From Saccharicrinis fermentans DSM 9555 = JCM 21142 (GTDB taxonomy: Bacteria; Bacteroidota; Bacteroidia; Bacteroidales; Marinilabiliaceae): a stretch of DNA of 64,000 nt. Below, piece by piece: positions 52,664-60,550 of the stretch (its first letter is position 1; every line of letters begins with the position of its first letter). The position numbers and the translations under genes were made by a program. Location of the stretch: contig NZ_KI912107.1 of assembly GCF_000517085.1 (NCBI RefSeq), forward strand, positions 4,523,980 to 4,587,979, in the 5' to 3' direction. Under the pieces are notes generated by a model that was given only the letters and a program-made list of their open reading frames with translations, had not been told where the DNA came from and did no database searches.

Positions 52664-52697
52664 AAACGCCTGGTATGTGCATGCCGGGCGTTTTTAT
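52664..52697 (+). terminator. Rho-independent terminator after manA
   Basis: AAACGCC (52664-52670) pairs with GGCGTTT (52687-52693), then TTATT. Confidence 0.8.
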
Positions 52698-52849
52698 TGA
52701 GTTTTGTGGGTATGTAAATGCAGTACGCTTTGGTGTGAGTTAGATGATAGATTATTTGTGTAAAAAAATAGTTGTTTGTTAAGAATTTAACATCTTGTTA
52801 TTTTGTTGTTTTAAAATATTACTTCTGTCGTTTTGTAAAAAGAAAGTTC

Positions 52850-52857
52850 TAATTTTG
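52850..52857 (+). promoter_or_regulatory. Candidate -7 box of lysC-lysA
   Basis: TAATTTTG fits the TAnnTTTG -7 consensus, 77 nt before the lysC start. A TTTTG lies upstream, but its spacing (14 nt) is short, so only the -7 box is proposed. Confidence 0.4.
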
Positions 52858-52933
52858 TCAACTATCAACTAGTCTATCAGATAAAGTTTTTCACAATCGT
52901 ATCTTGTCTTTTAGTCTCTTATTTAATTTTAAA

Positions 52934-54244
52934 ATGAAAGTATTAAAATTTGGGGGAACATCGGTGGGTTCTGCTACCAGAATGAAAGAAGTTGCTGACT
53001 TAATTTGTAATGGACAACAGAAGATTGTTGTTCTTTCTGCGATGTCGGGCACCACCAATAGTTTGGTAGAAATAACCAATTACTTGTATAAGAGTAATAT
53101 AGAAGGAGCTAATGAGTTAATCAATGGTTTGGAACAAAAATATTATTCCGTAGTAGAAGAGCTCTACACTACCCAGGAGTTCAAGCAAAAGGGTAAAGAA
53201 TTAATAGAGTTTCATTTCGATTATATTAAATCATTCACCATTGATATGTTTACTTCTTTTGAAGAAAAAGCCATATTAGCGCAAGGAGAATTGATTTCCA
53301 CGGCATTGTTTCATTACTATCTTGAAGAGAAAGGTGAAAGCGCTATGTTGCTAGGTGCCTTAGACTTTATGCGTATTGATAAGCAGCATGAACCGGATAT
53401 GTTGTATATCAAGGAGCATTGTAGTAAGGCTCTCAAGAATAATGCGGGTAAAGATATATATATAACGCAAGGGTATATTTGTCGTAATGCTTTTGGTGAG
53501 ATAGATAATCTTCAGCGTGGGGGAAGTGATTATACAGCCAGTTTGATTGGGGCTGCTATTGGCGCCGAAGAAATACAAATTTGGACTGATATAGATGGCA
53601 TGCACAATAACGATCCTCGTTTTGTGGAGAATACGCATTCCATTGCCAATTTATCCTTTGACGAGGCTGCAGAGCTGGCTTATTTTGGCGCCAAAATTTT
53701 ACATCCTACCAGTGTATTACCAGCTAAGCTTAGTAATATTCCTGTTAGATTATTGAATACACTGGCACCAGAGGCGCATGGTACCCTGATTTCTTCCAGA
53801 CAGGAAAAAAACAGGATTACTGCAGTGGCTGCTAAGGATAATATTACGGCTATCAAAATTAAGTCAGGACGTATGCTGTTGGCTTATGGTTTTTTGCGTA
53901 AGGTCTTTGAGATTTTTGAAACTTATAAAACACCTATCGATATGATTACTACTTCGGAGGTAGGTGTATCAGTTACCATCGATGAAAATAAACACTTGGA
54001 TGATATTGTGAGCGACCTGAAAAAGTATGGTACCGTAGAGGTGGATACTAATCAGGTGATAGTATGTGTGGTAGGAGATTTAGTGGCCGATAATGTGGGG
54101 TATGCTAATAAAATATTTTATGCGCTTCAGGGAATTCCGATCCATATGATCTCATACGGAGGAAGTGACCACAATGTATCTATATTAATTAGCGAGAATT
54201 ATAAAAAAGAGGCACTAGCTGCCTTGAGTGATAACCTGTTTTAA
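52934..54244 (+). CDS. lysC: Monofunctional aspartate kinase
   Basis: A 436-residue enzyme that phosphorylates aspartate at the start of the lysine/diaminopimelate, threonine and methionine pathways. The kinase domain starts MKVLKFGGTSVGS and includes QRGGSDYTASLIGAA and WTDIDGMHNNDPR. Two ACT domains follow (about 300-436, AVAAKDNITAIKIKSG and VCVVGDLVADNVG), which suggests feedback control by an amino acid. I chose ATG 52934, since the longer frame adds ten residues that precede the family start. It forms an operon with lysA (13-nt gap). Confidence 0.95.
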   Translation: MKVLKFGGTSVGSATRMKEVADLICNGQQKIVVLSAMSGTTNSLVEITNYLYKSNIEGANELINGLEQKYYSVVEELYTTQEFKQKGKELIEFHFDYIKSFTIDMFTSFEEKAILAQGELISTALFHYYLEEKGESAMLLGALDFMRIDKQHEPDMLYIKEHCSKALKNNAGKDIYITQGYICRNAFGEIDNLQRGGSDYTASLIGAAIGAEEIQIWTDIDGMHNNDPRFVENTHSIANLSFDEAAELAYFGAKILHPTSVLPAKLSNIPVRLLNTLAPEAHGTLISSRQEKNRITAVAAKDNITAIKIKSGRMLLAYGFLRKVFEIFETYKTPIDMITTSEVGVSVTIDENKHLDDIVSDLKKYGTVEVDTNQVIVCVVGDLVADNVGYANKIFYALQGIPIHMISYGGSDHNVSILISENYKKEALAALSDNLF

Positions 54245-54257
54245 TCAGATTGTGCAG

Positions 54258-55412
54258 ATGAGCAATCCATTTCCTTTTCAGACATTGAATGAGGTGGAAA
54301 CACCTTTTTATTATTATAATATGCAGCTGTTGGACACTACACTTGAAACGATCAAGCGAGAAGCCGACAAGTATGGTTATCATATTCATTATGCCGTTAA
54401 AGCCAATGCAAATCAACGTATTCTAGAACGAGTCCATTCCTATGGTTTTGGGGCAGACTGTGTGAGTGGTAACGAAGTGATAGCGTCGTTGGCAGCAGGT
54501 TTTCCCAGTGATAAAATTGTTTTTGCAGGAGTTGGTAAAGCCGATAAGGAGATCATTGTCGGCTTGGAAAATAATATTGGTTGTTTTAATGTGGAGTCTA
54601 TCCCTGAATTGGAGGTGATAGATGAAATAGCAAAACGAATGAATAAAACGGCTAAAGTTGCTTTACGCATCAACCCAAATGTTCAGGCCAATACACATAA
54701 ATATATTACCACTGGTCTCGAAGAAAATAAATTCGGTATATATATATGGGATCTTGAAAAAGTGTTGGATAAGGTAGATCAGCTGAATAACATTGAGTTT
54801 GTAGGTATCCACTTTCATATTGGTTCACAGATAAATGACTTAGATTCATTTAAGCAGTTATGTACCCGAGTGAATGAATTACAGGAGCGCTTTGTGAAGC
54901 GTCGTAATATTCCCAGAATAGTTAATGTGGGTGGTGGACTTGGTGTGGATTATGAAAATCCTGATGAGAATCCGATGCCTGACTTTGAAAAGTTCTTTGG
55001 AATATTTGATGATTTTTTGGATTTGCAAGAAGGACAAGAGGTGCACTTTGAATTGGGCCGTTCGGTGGTTTGTCAGTGTGGAACCTTACTGAGTAAGGTA
55101 TTGTATGTGAAGGATGGTGTGCATACTCAGTTTGCCATTGTGGATGCAGGAATGAGCGATTTAATACGGCCCGCATTATACCAGGCTTATCATAAAATTG
55201 AAAACCAGACATCTCATAAAGAAGAGTATAAATATGACGTGGTTGGACCTATCTGCGAATCGTCAGATTGCTTTGGTAAGGCTGTAACATTACCAAAAAC
55301 AGAGAGGGGAGATCTTATCGCTATTCGTTCGGCGGGAGCATATGGTGAGGTCATGGCCAATCAATATAATTTGAGAGAATTACCTAAAGCGGTATATTCA
55401 GATTTGATTTAA
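54258..55412 (+). CDS. lysA: Diaminopimelate decarboxylase
   Basis: A 384-residue PLP enzyme that decarboxylates meso-diaminopimelate to lysine. The PLP lysine is Lys48 in HYAVKANAN. Also present are GADCVSGNEV, GIHFHIGSQI, VNVGGGLGVDY, the substrate-site EPG equivalent in LGRSVVCQCG, and GPICESSDCFGK. The chosen ATG 54258 removes ten residues of a longer frame that overlaps lysC. The tight linkage with lysC makes the pathway role clear. Confidence 0.95.
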   Translation: MSNPFPFQTLNEVETPFYYYNMQLLDTTLETIKREADKYGYHIHYAVKANANQRILERVHSYGFGADCVSGNEVIASLAAGFPSDKIVFAGVGKADKEIIVGLENNIGCFNVESIPELEVIDEIAKRMNKTAKVALRINPNVQANTHKYITTGLEENKFGIYIWDLEKVLDKVDQLNNIEFVGIHFHIGSQINDLDSFKQLCTRVNELQERFVKRRNIPRIVNVGGGLGVDYENPDENPMPDFEKFFGIFDDFLDLQEGQEVHFELGRSVVCQCGTLLSKVLYVKDGVHTQFAIVDAGMSDLIRPALYQAYHKIENQTSHKEEYKYDVVGPICESSDCFGKAVTLPKTERGDLIAIRSAGAYGEVMANQYNLRELPKAVYSDLI

Positions 55413-55468
55413 AATGATAAATTCTTTGTGTAGCTTTAGGCCGTTCAAATTTTTTTAAGATTCAAAAT

Positions 55469-56173
55469 ATGTATAAAAGAGTATTACTGAAGCTAAGTGG
55501 TGAGTCGCTAATGGGGGAGCAAAATTACGGTATTGATAATAACAGACTCGAAGAGTATGCGCTACAAATAAAGGAGATTTCAGATTTGGGAGTACAGGTG
55601 GGAATCGTGATTGGTGGTGGAAATATCTTTCGTGGATTAAGTGGTGCAGCCAAGGGTTTTGATCGTTATCAGGGTGACCAAATGGGGATGTTAGCTACTG
55701 TCATTAATAGTCTGGCTTTAAAATCATCATTGAACAATGTAGGGGTAAAGGCAAGAGTGCTCACTGCCATTAAGATGGAGCCCGTGGGAGAGTTTTATTC
55801 GCAGCCGAAAGCTATTGAGGCATTGGAAAATGGTGAGGTGGTAATCCTTTCCGGAGGAACGGGAAATCCTTATTTTACAACTGATACAGGATCGTCGTTG
55901 AGAGGGATTGAAATTAAAGCCGATGTAATGCTGAAAGGTACACGCGTGGATGGTATTTACACCGCTGATCCGGAAAAAGATCCTAATGCTACCAAGTTTG
56001 ATGAAATCACCTTCGACGAAATCTATGACCGGGGACTTAAAGTGATGGATTTGACTGCTACTACTATGTGCAAGGAAAATAACTTGTCTATTGTGGTTTT
56101 TGATATGGATACACCAGGTAACTTGATTAAGGTGATTAAAGGTGAGAAAATAGGTACATTGGTTAAGAATTAA
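55469..56173 (+). CDS. pyrH: UMP kinase
   Basis: A 234-residue hexameric UMP kinase of the amino-acid-kinase fold. It has VLLKLSGESLMG, GIVIGGGNIFRG, DQMGMLATVINSLALK, ILSGGTGNPYFTTDT and TRVDGIYTADPEKDP. It phosphorylates UMP in pyrimidine synthesis and is normally controlled by GTP and UTP. The trmO gene follows after 94 nt. Confidence 0.97.
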   Translation: MYKRVLLKLSGESLMGEQNYGIDNNRLEEYALQIKEISDLGVQVGIVIGGGNIFRGLSGAAKGFDRYQGDQMGMLATVINSLALKSSLNNVGVKARVLTAIKMEPVGEFYSQPKAIEALENGEVVILSGGTGNPYFTTDTGSSLRGIEIKADVMLKGTRVDGIYTADPEKDPNATKFDEITFDEIYDRGLKVMDLTATTMCKENNLSIVVFDMDTPGNLIKVIKGEKIGTLVKN

Positions 56174-56267
56174 AAGGGGGATGAAATGAGCCATGAAAAT
56201 TGCCTTACACGCAAGGTGTAGGGTTATTTTCGATGAGTTTAATGCGACAAATATAAATTATAAACGC

Positions 56268-56756
56268 ATGAATCATGTTACTTTTGAATACATTGGTACT
56301 ATTTATACTCCGTATCAATCTTTGGATAATATGCCTATTCAACCTTCAGGTGCTAAAGATGCACAAGGATATATCTTGATTAATGATGAATTTGTTGAGG
56401 GTTTGAAGGATATGGATGGTTTTTCTCATATTACATTAATTTATCACCTGAATAAAGTCACTGGTCATCAATTATCTGTAGTGCCTTATATGGATGACAA
56501 AGCGCACGGTGTATTTGCAACACGTTCTCCCAAACGTCCTAATGCGATAGGTTTATCAACCGTTAAATTGGAAAGGGTAGAGGGCAATAAATTATTTGTA
56601 AGAGAAGTGGATATGCTCAATGAAACGCCTTTGCTGGATATAAAGCCTTTTTTTAGGCAGGCAGACAATCGTATGGATGCTACATCTGGCTGGCTAGAGA
56701 AGAAAGATCAAAGTATTGTTTTTAAAACAAAATCTGATGATCGCTTTGTGGATTAG
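56268..56756 (+). CDS. trmO: tRNA (m6t6A37) methyltransferase (TrmO/YaeB-like)
   Basis: A 162-residue SAM-dependent beta-barrel methyltransferase that N6-methylates t6A37 of tRNA. Signature parts are VFATRSPKRPNAIGLSTVKL and LNETPLLDIKPFFRQAD. I chose ATG 56268 (MNHVTFEYIGTIYTPY), 25 codons inside the longest frame, because the chain then starts as in relatives. It is preceded by the recurrent leader AAATTATAAACGC. It lacks the C-terminal extension of E. coli TrmO. The ISL3-like element begins directly behind its TAG stop, which belongs to the target duplication. Confidence 0.9.
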   Translation: MNHVTFEYIGTIYTPYQSLDNMPIQPSGAKDAQGYILINDEFVEGLKDMDGFSHITLIYHLNKVTGHQLSVVPYMDDKAHGVFATRSPKRPNAIGLSTVKLERVEGNKLFVREVDMLNETPLLDIKPFFRQADNRMDATSGWLEKKDQSIVFKTKSDDRFVD

Positions 56757-56830
56757 GGATCACGCAAAAAAGTTGGGTCTGTTAAAAAAAAGTATCTGTT
56801 TAGCTGTTAAATAGAAACGGATTTAATAAA

Positions 56831-57222
56831 TTGAGAAAGAAGAACTATCATCGGAGCTACTGGCTCTATTCTTACCAGAAGGGATATTAGATTATTTCCA
56901 GATCGTATCCTATAGAAAATCTTCAAGCGGAAAGCATATTTGCGATAAACAGTTGGAATTAACACTTGAAGAAAAAGACATTATACCATCAGAATACCAA
57001 TCTTATCCCTATAGGTCGAGTGGCTTTATGGAAGCTCGTTATATTGATAATTACCCTATTCGTAATATGCTAGTAAAGCTAAAGGTAAGGCGACGACGTT
57101 GGGAGATTACGATTAATAGTAAAAAAAGAAACAAGTAAGCCGTAATTGGGAAGTAATAGCGCAGGGTACTCGAATGAGCGAAGAGTATGCTGCTTTTTTG
57201 AAAGAAATTAGTCGATTCTAAT
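56831..57222 (+). pseudogene. ISAon1-type N-terminal accessory protein, frameshifted
   Basis: The frame from 56831 reads EKEELSSELLALFLPEG and ILDYFQIVSYR, and continues to VKLKVRRRRWEITINSKKRN and a stop near 57138. The neighbouring frame then reads VSRNWEVIAQGTRMSEEYAA and FLKEIS to a stop near 57222. Together these are the first-ORF protein that accompanies ISAon1-type transposases (FPIR.. RRRRW and GTRMS.EFA.FLK pattern). No in-frame start codon is left, so it is a remnant. Confidence 0.7.
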
Positions 57223-57225
57223 GCT

Positions 57226-57633
57226 ATAAGCTGTCGGAGTCTTGAAGTTTATCTGGGCGTGAATGGTCGTAACTTTCAGCGCCAGTACAAGAATAAGCTG
57301 AGTGGTTATACTGATTGGAACCAACTGGAGCATGCCGTGGATATTATCAAATTGATTAAAGAAAATTTCACTGACGAGCAACGGCGTATAGTTAAGGAAG
57401 TGACGTTAGATATGGCATATAGCATGAACCAAATTGTTAAAAAATGTTTTTCAAAGGCTACCAGGATAATCGACCGTTTTCATGTTCAGAACATCATTAA
57501 TTTCTTCGATAACAGAAGTACCAATGCTGCAGCAGAATCTTTCAATGCAAAAGTAAAGGATTTCAGAAGGCAATTCAGAGGAGTTGTTGATGTAAAATTC
57601 TTCTTATTCAGATTAATAAAAATATTTGCATGA
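57226..57633 (+). pseudogene. ISL3-family (ISAon1-like) transposase, internally deleted
   Basis: The remaining 130 or so residues carry ISCRSLEVYLGVNGRNFQRQ, then TDWNQLEHAVDII, EVTLDMAYSMN, CFSKATRIIDRFHVQ and the C-terminal NRSTNAAAESFNAKVKDFRR with VKFFLFRL. In full ISL3 transposases about 80 residues lie between the LEHA and EVTLDM blocks and over 100 between FHVQ and NRSTN. Both spacers are missing here, so the protein is inactive although its last 124 codons are open. Confidence 0.75.
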
Positions 57634-57826
57634 CAACTACAAACAACATTTACACCCAACTTTTGGCACTGATACTTTGAAGCTAATAGTTTGTAATTAA
57701 ATATGTTGATATTCGATTTCAATAATAATTTCAAGTATAACGAAAGTCTTTACAACTTATCCATAACCATATTCAATAACTCTCAATGAATGAATAATTC
57801 CCATTTTAAACACACAACAATCAGTA

Positions 57827-57884
57827 AAAAGACCGCAGTGTTGGCCAGAACAATAGCCCCGGGGCCGGCGTTGGCGAGAAGCTT
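57827..57884 (+). repeat. GC-rich dispersed repeat, copy 2
   Basis: Counterpart of 48184-48242. It continues into a GC-rich foldable stretch to about 57960, where GGGCGCACTT pairs imperfectly with AAGTGTGCGCC, and AAGCTTCCC with GGGAAGTT. It contrasts sharply with the AT-rich surroundings. Confidence 0.5.
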
Positions 57885-58091
57885 CCCTGGGCGCACTTGA
57901 GGAGGTAGTGCTGTTGGCCTAGCGCGAAGGAAGTGTGCGCCGGACGGAAAGGGAAGTTGATGCAGGGCAGATAGTGATCTATTGTTCTAGACCTTTTTGG
58001 TCCTTTTTATGGCAATGATAAAAAGGACATTAACGGAAGTTTCAAAAGCAAAGAAAATTATCATATAAGTTAGAAACATTGCTCTCAATTA

Positions 58092-58259
58092 GATAACGAA
58101 AGTACCAATGCTTCAACAGAATCTTTCAATACAAAAGTATAGGACCTGAGAAGACAATACAAAGGTGTTGTTGATGTAAAGTTCTTCTTGTTCGTATTAA
58201 CAAAAATATTTGCATGATAACTATAAATAACATTTATACCCAACTTTTGGCACTGACCC
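58092..58259 (+). pseudogene. Second copy of the ISL3 transposase 3' end
   Basis: This stretch parallels 57504-57675. It shares AGTACCAATGCT, CAGAATCTTTCAAT, GTTGTTGATGTAAA and AAAAATATTTGCATGA and ends in the outer inverted repeat. Substitutions and an early stop make it non-coding. Confidence 0.8.
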
Positions 58260-58340
58260 TGGATTAGCGGGACGGCCGACTCTTAAAATCAGAAGGGACT
58301 GACGTGTTAAGCGTAAAGTGATGTGTGCTTTGTGTGAAGA

Positions 58341-59072
58341 TTAGAATGTATGGATAAGCTCTTTAAATTTCTTTAATAGGGATAAATCTTTTTCGAAGGC
58401 ATTTCCCACCACTATGATATCAGCACCCGATTGGCATGCTGTTTTTACTTTTTCAACGGTATTTAGTCCTCCTCCGACGATTAAAGGAATCGAAATATTT
58501 TTTTTGACGGCCTGTATTATTTCTCCAGATACTGGATTCTGTGCGCCGCTGCCGCCTTCCAGATAGATAAGTTGTTGGCCTAACATTTCTCCTGCTATTG
58601 CGGTGGCTACCGCTATTTCTGGTTTATTAGCCGGTATGGGGCGTGTTTGACTCATGTACTCAACCGAAGTGATAGTTCCACCATCAATGAGAATATAACC
58701 AGTAGATAATATTTCCATGCCCGTTTTTTTCAGAAAAGGAGCGGAAGCCACGTGGTTACCAATTAGAAGTTCTGGATTTCGCCCTGAGATCAAAGAAATG
58801 AATAATATACCATCAGCATGGGGGGTAAGCTGCATGAGGTTACCAGGAAATAAGACAACTGGAATATTTAGGTTGTTCTTTAACACATCTACTACCATCT
58901 CAACACGGTCGTTTACCAAACTACCTCCAACCAGAATCAAGTCCGGACTGGCTGTTTCCATGGCAGTAATAATCTTTAATAGATTCTTCTGTGGAAATTT
59001 ATCCGGATCAATCAGGACAGCAAAAAGTTTCTGGCCAGTTTTTATTTTTTCGTGTATGGTAGATAGTATCAT
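58341..59072 (-). CDS. Geranylgeranylglyceryl phosphate synthase family protein
   Basis: A 243-residue TIM-barrel prenyltransferase of the GGGPS/PcrB family. It shows FAVLIDPDK, LILVGGSLV, VLFPGNLMQLTPHADGILFISLISGRNPELLIG, YILIDGG, YLEGGSGAQNPV, IPLIVGGGLNTVEK and GADIIVVGNAFEKD. Bacteroidota enzymes of this group form geranylgeranylglyceryl phosphate from glycerol 1-phosphate; the prenyl chain length and the end product in these bacteria are not clear. It is the last gene of the mutY-ssb-gldE-gldD run. Confidence 0.92.
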   Translation of the reverse strand: MILSTIHEKIKTGQKLFAVLIDPDKFPQKNLLKIITAMETASPDLILVGGSLVNDRVEMVVDVLKNNLNIPVVLFPGNLMQLTPHADGILFISLISGRNPELLIGNHVASAPFLKKTGMEILSTGYILIDGGTITSVEYMSQTRPIPANKPEIAVATAIAGEMLGQQLIYLEGGSGAQNPVSGEIIQAVKKNISIPLIVGGGLNTVEKVKTACQSGADIIVVGNAFEKDLSLLKKFKELIHTF

Positions 59073-59109
59073 AATAATGCGTCAAATTTGTGTATTGCTG
59101 TATGTTATT

Positions 59110-59736
59110 TCAGCAATGATAAACCAAATAAAAGTCTTCTGTTGTGAGGTATTCAAAGTCCATGGTTCGGCGTTCTTCAAAATCAAAGGTAGCGCTTATT
59201 TTTCCTTCTCTCTGCAGTTTAAAGGGATGACATATGAAGTTGATATTAAAGATGCTATTTTGTCTGTCGTACATTTTATACATGCTTTCTTTAAGACACC
59301 ACATTATCGTATAATACTCCACTTTTTTGTTGTCGGGAATAAATCTTTCTTCCTGTGAGCTAACAAAACGCTTGGATACCCGTGCTACCCTGTCAGATGG
59401 ATGTTCTATGTCAACGCCTGTTAAGTTATTTTCTGAAAATGCCACTACCACATAGCCTTTGGTATGACTAATGCTGATTTTGTATGGGGAGTTTTTAAGA
59501 ATGGGTTTACCTGAGTCAAGATAATCTATCTCCGGTTCTGCTCCTAATACTTGTTTAATTAAACAGCGGGCAGCTAAAAATTCTTGCTTTCGGGCTTCGA
59601 GCTTGAATGACTTAACTCTTTCCAGATCTTGCCTTCTGAGCTTTAGGTATTGTAATAGTTCGTCAGCGCTTTCTTCTATCTTCCAAACTACCACGAGACC
59701 TTTCTTTTCTGTATTTCTTTTAAATATTTGAGCCAT
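59110..59736 (-). CDS. 4'-phosphopantetheinyl transferase, Sfp type
   Basis: A 208-residue enzyme that loads CoA-derived phosphopantetheine onto carrier proteins. The magnesium/CoA motif TGVDIEH and the WCLKESMYK motif are present, with the early RQEFLAARCLIKQVLG-type segment. It is somewhat closer to secondary-metabolism (Sfp) than to AcpS in size. It starts 3 nt after gldD on the same strand. No carrier-protein gene is nearby. Confidence 0.9.
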   Translation of the reverse strand: MAQIFKRNTEKKGLVVVWKIEESADELLQYLKLRRQDLERVKSFKLEARKQEFLAARCLIKQVLGAEPEIDYLDSGKPILKNSPYKISISHTKGYVVVAFSENNLTGVDIEHPSDRVARVSKRFVSSQEERFIPDNKKVEYYTIMWCLKESMYKMYDRQNSIFNINFICHPFKLQREGKISATFDFEERRTMDFEYLTTEDFYLVYHC

Positions 59737-59739
59737 TCT

Positions 59740-60330
59740 TCAAAAATTGGGCATTTCCTTCCATTCAAAGGTTTCCATTAAATGAGAGATATCTTCTTTA
59801 ACAAAGTTAATTACAGGCGCTAGGGAATCTTTGTTAGGAATGGCATCAAAATACAGTGATCCCCGAACAAAGTGTTGTGTACTATCTGTTAAATAAAACT
59901 GAACCGAAGATGCAGCATTGCCTTTTATATCGTACAGGGTACCATATACTCGCTTTTCTTCAGAAACAAAGAGGCGCTCGCCAATGGCATCTGCTTTTAC
60001 GGAGTGTTTATAAGCCAGTTTGCGACTGTCTTCTAGTAATTCATTGATATTATTGTTGACTGTCTTATAACTGATGTGAACAGTTCCATTTAATGTGGGA
60101 TAGTCCATGTTATACCAATATTTTTCGGCATTATGCGAACGGGTGTCTTTAAGTATGTTGGCATAAACAGGAACATCAAAGCGATAGGGGCATTCCTCAT
60201 TCAGGGGCTGATATTCGTGCGCCGGAAATGTTATTCGGTAGTAAGCTCTTGGCTTTGGTGTTCCGTGGTGTTTGCACGAAAGTAAGAAAAGCATGAATGT
60301 TAATCCGAATATAATAATTACATTTTTCAT
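59740..60330 (-). CDS. gldD: Gliding-motility lipoprotein GldD homologue
   Basis: A 196-residue lipoprotein with lipobox FLLSCKHH (Cys19). The chain reads KPRAYYRITFPAHEYQPL, CPYRFDVPVYANI, KYWYNMDYPTLNGTVHISYK and SSVQFYLTDSTQHFVRGSLYF, the pattern of GldD. In Flavobacterium, GldD is needed for gliding and type IX secretion, but homologues also occur in non-gliding Bacteroidota. It is preceded by a 157-nt leader that matches the one before the TlpA-like gene at 29706. Confidence 0.92.
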   Translation of the reverse strand: MKNVIIIFGLTFMLFLLSCKHHGTPKPRAYYRITFPAHEYQPLNEECPYRFDVPVYANILKDTRSHNAEKYWYNMDYPTLNGTVHISYKTVNNNINELLEDSRKLAYKHSVKADAIGERLFVSEEKRVYGTLYDIKGNAASSVQFYLTDSTQHFVRGSLYFDAIPNKDSLAPVINFVKEDISHLMETFEWKEMPNF

Positions 60331-60487
60331 TTTTTTAAAAATTAACGAAACTTACTAACCAGTACAATTTTTAATCATTCGCCTAGGTATTCAATTATTT
60401 GTGCTGGCCTTGCCAGTTTCATCTGTTTATAATTTATCTTTATAGCCATATGGAAATCGCTGAAACCAATCATCCCTCTGTGTGTAA
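60331..60487 (-). repeat. Composite leader repeat before gldD
   Basis: Read on the minus strand it contains CGATTTCCATATGGC, AAATTATAAACAGATGAAAC, GCACAAATAATTG, CTGGTTAGTAAGTTTCG and TAATTTTTAAAAAAATG. The last 110 nt align with 29597-29708. The first half aligns with 26153-26217 and 49500-49570. Confidence 0.65.
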
Positions 60488-60550
60488 AATAATTTCCATG
60501 GTTTGTCTTATGCATTTAAATTATTGAATGAAGGATGCCTGACGCAATGT

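Larger units (their letters stand above)
56750..58267 (+). mobile_element. Decayed ISL3/ISAon1-like composite with 8-bp target duplication
   Basis: TGGATTAG flanks the element on both sides (56750-56757 and 58260-58267); ISL3 elements make 8-bp duplications. The 22-nt outer ends (56758-56779 and 58238-58259, inverted) match at 16 positions and share AAAAGTTGGGT. A second right end lies inside at 57654-57675. The content is a broken accessory gene and transposase (56831-57633), then unrelated GC-rich sequence (57827-57990), then a second copy of the transposase 3' end (58092-58259). The element follows trmO without destroying it. Confidence 0.8.

Noticed and set aside
52637-52933. Lysine riboswitch before lysC-lysA
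   Set aside because: I looked for L-box helices and found only an AT-rich stretch with a manA terminator and a plausible -7 box.
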